Below, in pieces: positions 63,156-64,000 of a stretch of 64,000 bases of DNA. Under the pieces are notes generated by a model, which was not told the DNA's origin, made no database searches, and saw only the letters and a list, made by a program, of their open reading frames with translations. The stretch spans positions 1,364,001 through 1,428,000 of the forward strand of contig NZ_CP049303.1 of assembly GCF_019443985.1 (NCBI RefSeq). The letters run 5' to 3'. The stretch comes from Liquorilactobacillus hordei DSM 19519 (GTDB taxonomy: Bacteria > Bacillota > Bacilli > Lactobacillales > Lactobacillaceae). Numbering within the stretch: the first letter of the stretch is position 1; each line of letters starts with the position of its first letter. The position numbers and the translations under genes are program-made.

Positions 63156-63929
63156 ATGAATCAAGCAAGTAGGCTTTTAATAATAAAACAGATGCTAAAT
63201 GAAAAAGATGAATTGACCACAAAAGATTTAGCGGAATATTTTAAAGTTTCATTTGACACTGTGCGCAGATATGTTTTGAGATTGGCCTCAACTGGTCAAG
63301 CAGTTCGTTTTCATGGTGGAATAATGAATAATAATCTGAATGATGTTCCTGGATATCGTATACGATCACATGTCCGTTCCTCAGTCAAAGCAAGTATGGC
63401 AGCTGCTGCAGAGAAGATGGTAATATCTAAACGACTATATTTTATTGGAACGTCAACAACGCTTGTGTTATTATGCCAACTTCTAAATAAGAAGAACATA
63501 ACAGTAATTACAAATTCTATAGATAATGCACTGAATTTATCTCAAAACACACTTCCTCGAGTTGAGTTACTTGGTGGCCAATTAGATAAAGGCAATCGTT
63601 ATACTTATTCACTAGAAACTCTGACACAATTAGATTCTTTCACATTTGATACCATGTTTGTTGGCACATCAAGGGTATGTGAAGAAGGAATTTATGTAGT
63701 TGATAAAGATGACGCAGTTATTTTAAAAAAAGCTATTGTGCGTTCCAAAAGAATTGTCGTCATTGCCGAACAGTATAAATTTAACTCAGAACAATCATCA
63801 CCTTACAAATTAGCTGACTGTTCTGAAATTGATGTACTTATTACAGATAATAAATTGTCCGAAGCATATAAAAAATGGTTTAAAAAAACTATTGAAGTAA
63901 AATATATCAAAGTTAAGGAGGGAGAATAA
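63156..63929 (+). CDS. DeoR family transcriptional regulator
   Basis: 257 residues from the ATG at 63156 (cgaggtg upstream). N-terminal helix-turn-helix 'LTTKDLAEYFKVSFDTVRRYVLRLASTGQAVRFHGGIM' and a DeoR sugar-binding domain ('FIGTSTTLVLLCQLLNKKNITVITNSIDNAL', 'VELLGGQLD', 'FDTMFVGTSRVCEEGIYVVDKDDAVILKKAIVRSKRIVVIAEQYKF'). These sense phosphorylated sugars. Its stop codon overlaps the start of a HAD hydrolase gene (TAATG). Confidence 0.92.
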   Translation: MNQASRLLIIKQMLNEKDELTTKDLAEYFKVSFDTVRRYVLRLASTGQAVRFHGGIMNNNLNDVPGYRIRSHVRSSVKASMAAAAEKMVISKRLYFIGTSTTLVLLCQLLNKKNITVITNSIDNALNLSQNTLPRVELLGGQLDKGNRYTYSLETLTQLDSFTFDTMFVGTSRVCEEGIYVVDKDDAVILKKAIVRSKRIVVIAEQYKFNSEQSSPYKLADCSEIDVLITDNKLSEAYKKWFKKTIEVKYIKVKEGE

Positions 63930-64000
63930 TGATTAAGCATATTTTTCTTGATATGGATAATACTTTGTTAAATTCTCAAGGAAGAATCAGTTATCAAACT
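63929..64000 (+). CDS. HAD superfamily hydrolase, N-terminal start (partial)
   Basis: Begins at the ATG overlapping the DeoR stop, with ggaggg upstream. The first 24 residues 'IKHIFLDMDNTLLNSQGRIS' contain HAD motif I (D-x-D-x-T). Probably a Cof-type sugar phosphatase. Translationally coupled to the DeoR regulator. Runs off the window. Confidence 0.88.
   Translation, partial: MIKHIFLDMDNTLLNSQGRISYQT

Noticed and set aside
1..64000. CRISPR arrays, tRNA or rRNA genes
   Set aside because: No regularly spaced direct repeats and no tRNA-like or rRNA-like segments were noticed.

Overview
The window is AT-rich, tightly packed DNA with Gram-positive ribosome binding sites (aggagg-type) and Firmicutes protein families throughout: DUF3021/LytTR pair, enterocin-type immunity protein, VanZ-like protein, DHA2 drug exporters, DUF915 hydrolase, DeoR/HAD pair. 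It fits a low-GC lactic acid bacterium, most likely a member of the Lactobacillaceae. This is inferred from gene content and not from a marker gene. No rRNA, tRNA or CRISPR array was seen.

Left part (1-36.4 kb) is accessory chromosome made of small transport, stress and regulator units: an ABC-2/LytTR/DUF3021 operon, a Wzy-like membrane protein, an orphan bacteriocin immunity gene, a nucleoside transporter, an orphan PTS EIIC with a DUF915 hydrolase, two regulator-exporter pairs (TetR/DHA2), a self-regulated ABC-2/TetR operon with tandem operators, a LysR/NmrA/flavoprotein group, an aldehyde-stress group (MerR of AdhR type, cupin, carboxymuconolactone decarboxylase, zinc alcohol dehydrogenase), an S51 peptidase and a nickel/cobalt permease. 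Decay is conspicuous. Three genes carry a single in-frame nonsense codon (aminoglycoside adenylyltransferase TAG, MerR TGA, TetR TAA). An alpha/beta hydrolase and a PhzF gene are frameshifted, and a TetR and an IS200 transposase are remnants.

Mobile DNA: two copies of one IS3-family element (6.3-7.8 kb and 24.7-28.0 kb), each at the same place inside a 181-bp palindromic repeat (MITE-like) that also occurs alone elsewhere; two 1796-bp copies of an IS1182-family element (one inside the second IS3 copy, one inside the BREX locus); another IS3-family element (38.0-39.1 kb) just upstream of BREX; and an IS200/IS605 relic.

Main system (39.2-57.4 kb): a type 1 BREX phage-defence locus, brxA-brxB-brxC-pglX, then an inverted second pglX body, a tyrosine recombinase, a separate gene for the PglX C-terminal domain, pglZ and brxL. 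An exact 22-bp inverted repeat lies in the pglX coding region just before the methyltransferase motif I (45143-45164) and at the head of the inverted cassette (50817-50838), 2 bp from the recombinase stop codon. Inversion of this 5.7-kb segment would join the constant PglX N-terminus in frame to the other methyltransferase/target-recognition body. Both bodies end with the same residues and a stop codon, and the shared C-terminal domain is supplied in trans from its own gene at the head of the pglZ-brxL operon. This looks like a phase-variable, split BREX methyltransferase. A GIY-YIG/DUF4357 nuclease gene flanks the island on the left.

Right part (57.7-64 kb): a TetR/DHA2 exporter pair with two matching operators, a lipoprotein, a ClbS/DfsB-like protein, a frameshifted PhzF gene, and a DeoR regulator followed by a HAD hydrolase that runs off the window.
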